In this document: positions 62,404-64,000 of the stretch, piece by piece
Layout: every line of letters starts with the position of its first letter
Numbering within the stretch: position 1 is the stretch's first letter
DNA from: Bradyrhizobium sp. AUGA SZCCT0158
Lineage (GTDB): Bacteria > Pseudomonadota > Alphaproteobacteria > Rhizobiales > Xanthobacteraceae
Length of the DNA: 64,000 nt
NCBI RefSeq assembly: GCF_018130065.1
Contig: NZ_JAFCME010000003.1
Coordinates: forward strand, 62,001-126,000
Reading direction: 5' to 3'
Notes under the pieces: generated by a model
Seen by the model: only the letters and a program-made list of their open reading frames with translations
Database searches by the model: none
What the model was told of the DNA's origin: nothing
Program-made: the position numbers and the translations under genes

Positions 62404-64000
62404 ATGACCACATCCGCCGACCAGACCGTCCTCTCCGCAAGTTCCTTCGTGAGTTCCATCGGCGTCAACACGCATGTGGGGTATTCCTGGGGCTCGTATG
62501 ACAATCTCGCTTTGCTGCAGGACAGCCTCGAATATCTCGGTGTCACAAAACTGCGCGACGGGCTTACCAACATTCCGGAGGCGCAACCTGTCCTGAATGG
62601 ACTGGCTGCGGACGGCTACAAATTCGATCTGGTTGTCCCGTCCGGCGTGCCCGCCGGCGGCAGCGCCGCGCTGCAGCAGTATCTGGCCACGGTGGAACAG
62701 TTCAGCACAGCTCATGCGGGTAGCGTTATTGCGCTGGAGGGCCTGAACGAGGCCAATCTTCAGGCATTCAGCTACAACGGCAGTTCCACGATCGAAGCCG
62801 CGGCCCAGTTCCAGGCGGCCTATTTTGCCGCCGTGAACGGCAATGCCGCTCTCGCCAACATCGCCGTCTACAATCTCTCGCTGGGTTACAATGACCTGGC
62901 GGACTACGCCAAGCTGGGCGACCTGTCGGGCGCTTCCGACTTTGCGAACTCGCACGCCTATGTCAGCACGAGCTCGACGCCCCACGCGGCGCTCCAGTTA
63001 TTGCTGGCCAACGCCAAATCCGTATCGTCGGGCAACCCGGCCGTCATCACCGAGACCGGCTATACGACCCAGACCGATACCCCCTACATCGGCGCCAGCG
63101 AAAACGTGCAGGCCAAGTCGATCCTCAACACCCTGGTCGACGCCTTCAAGGGCGGCGTCGGCACGACATATCTCTACCAACTGCTCGACGCAGGTGCGAG
63201 CGGCGTCAGCAACGATCCGGAGATGAATTTCGGCCTGTTCAACAGCGATGGGACGCCGAAGCTGGCTGCTACTGCGGTCCACAATCTCACGACCATCCTG
63301 AGCGACGACGGCACCGGTGGCCATCAACCAACCGCGCAGCTGGGCTACTCGCTCAGCAACATGCCCGATACGGGCAACAGCATGGTCCTCGGCAAGAGCA
63401 ACGGCGCCTACGAACTCGTGATCTGGGCCGAGCCGAAGGTCTGGAACGACGCCACCGACACGGAAATCTCCAACCCTTCTCAACCTGTCACCGTCAATCT
63501 CGGAGGCGTGCACCATTCGGTCAGCGTCTACGATCCGCTGAGCGGCTCAACCCCGATCGCGACCTATACCGACGTCAGCCAGATCACCGTCCCCCTCAGC
63601 GATCATCCCTTGATCATCGAGATCGACGCGCCGGCGCCTGCGCCCGAAGAGCCGCTGCCGACCAATGTCAGCGGGACGGCCGCGGAAATCGCGTTGCAAT
63701 TGTCTGACTTGAACACCAACGAATCGCTCGCGACGATTACCTTGACGGATACTCACGTGCTTCCGGTCGCGTCCGAATCGACGATGAAATATATGATCTC
63801 GCATTATGGCAATGCGCTTTCGGCCATCCAGGGCGGCTATTCGTTTTCGGTTACGACCTCCACCAGCGCCTGGAGCGTAACCAAGCTCTTCGATTCTTCC
63901 GCAAACCTGCAGTCCACCAGCACGTCCAACTTTACCGGCGGAATGATCACCAGCAAATCGACGATTTTTGCAGACGGATCAACCGACAGCACCCTCTATA
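62404..64000 (+). CDS. Large secreted protein with glycosidase-like N-terminus, partial (runs off the window)
   Basis: The frame from ATG 62404 stays open to the last base: 532 codons without a stop. No signal peptide is visible at the N-terminus (MTTSADQTVLSASSFVSSIG), as expected for a type I secretion substrate. Residues 15-300 resemble a clan-A glycosidase: VIALEGLNEANLQAF (acid/base-like Asn-Glu) and NPAVITETGYTTQ (nucleophile-like Glu). A beta-rich stretch with a Pro linker follows (IDAPAPAPEEPLP), then Thr/Ser-rich sequence (MKYMISHYGNALSAIQGGYS) of the kind seen in large rhizobial Ca-binding proteins. RTX repeats, if any, would lie beyond the window. Confidence 0.8.
   Translation, partial: MTTSADQTVLSASSFVSSIGVNTHVGYSWGSYDNLALLQDSLEYLGVTKLRDGLTNIPEAQPVLNGLAADGYKFDLVVPSGVPAGGSAALQQYLATVEQFSTAHAGSVIALEGLNEANLQAFSYNGSSTIEAAAQFQAAYFAAVNGNAALANIAVYNLSLGYNDLADYAKLGDLSGASDFANSHAYVSTSSTPHAALQLLLANAKSVSSGNPAVITETGYTTQTDTPYIGASENVQAKSILNTLVDAFKGGVGTTYLYQLLDAGASGVSNDPEMNFGLFNSDGTPKLAATAVHNLTTILSDDGTGGHQPTAQLGYSLSNMPDTGNSMVLGKSNGAYELVIWAEPKVWNDATDTEISNPSQPVTVNLGGVHHSVSVYDPLSGSTPIATYTDVSQITVPLSDHPLIIEIDAPAPAPEEPLPTNVSGTAAEIALQLSDLNTNESLATITLTDTHVLPVASESTMKYMISHYGNALSAIQGGYSFSVTTSTSAWSVTKLFDSSANLQSTSTSNFTGGMITSKSTIFADGSTDSTLY

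Overview
The window reads as a chromosomal segment of a GC-rich alphaproteobacterium, most probably Bradyrhizobium or a close relative. This is inferred from the protein families and gene neighbourhoods: dapD-dapE with truA-fmt-def, ffs-dnaX-ybaB-recR, a DUF2865 protein, a Lys/Ala-rich PolA, an ATP-type pckA, and many palindromic intergenic repeats typical of that group. No tRNA, rRNA, CRISPR array, insertion sequence or phage gene was recognised.

1-6.6 kb: end of dapD, an MFS transporter, two tandem DUF805 membrane proteins (the second frameshifted) and dapE on the plus strand, convergent with the minus-strand def-fmt-truA group. 6.8-10 kb: rmuC, a GIY-YIG protein between palindromic repeats, and an AmpG-like transporter. 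10.1-13.7 kb (minus): ffs (4.5S RNA), dnaX, ybaB, recR and a small exported protein. 13.8-18.6 kb: a HIT protein, nudC, a PfkB kinase, an Lrp/AsnC regulator with inverted repeats upstream, and a chemoreceptor whose 5' end looks rearranged. 18.7-25.1 kb (minus): phosphomannomutase/phosphoglucomutase, a retropepsin-like protease, hrpB and UDP-glucose 6-dehydrogenase. 25.3-42.2 kb: mostly housekeeping and metabolic genes (acyltransferase, polA, LysE exporter, GST, pyrE, DUF2865, SMR pump, GNAT, glycogen phosphorylase, thioesterase, arginase, pckA) plus several small or broken genes.

42.4-64 kb is the accessory part: a polysaccharide and protein secretion locus. It holds a nucleotide-sugar epimerase, a type I secretion adaptor and ABC transporter, two GT4 glycosyltransferases, two very small membrane proteins, a Wza-like export lipoprotein, a twice-repeated pair of Cys-cluster glycosyltransferases (A1-B1-A2-B2), a Wzx-like flippase, another glycosyltransferase, an exported glycoside hydrolase, and, running off the right edge, a large protein with a glycosidase-like N-terminus that looks like a type I secretion substrate. 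The sugar enzymes at 18.7, 23.8 and 42.4 kb could feed it with UDP-glucuronate/galacturonate. The simplest model, which is inference, is an exopolysaccharide made by Wzx/Wza-type export together with a secreted glycosidase that acts on it.

Three coding disruptions (about 2.75 kb, 17.13 kb and 34.16 kb) may be real pseudogenes or assembly indels. Palindromic repeats of several families sit in most intergenic gaps, very often just after gene ends.
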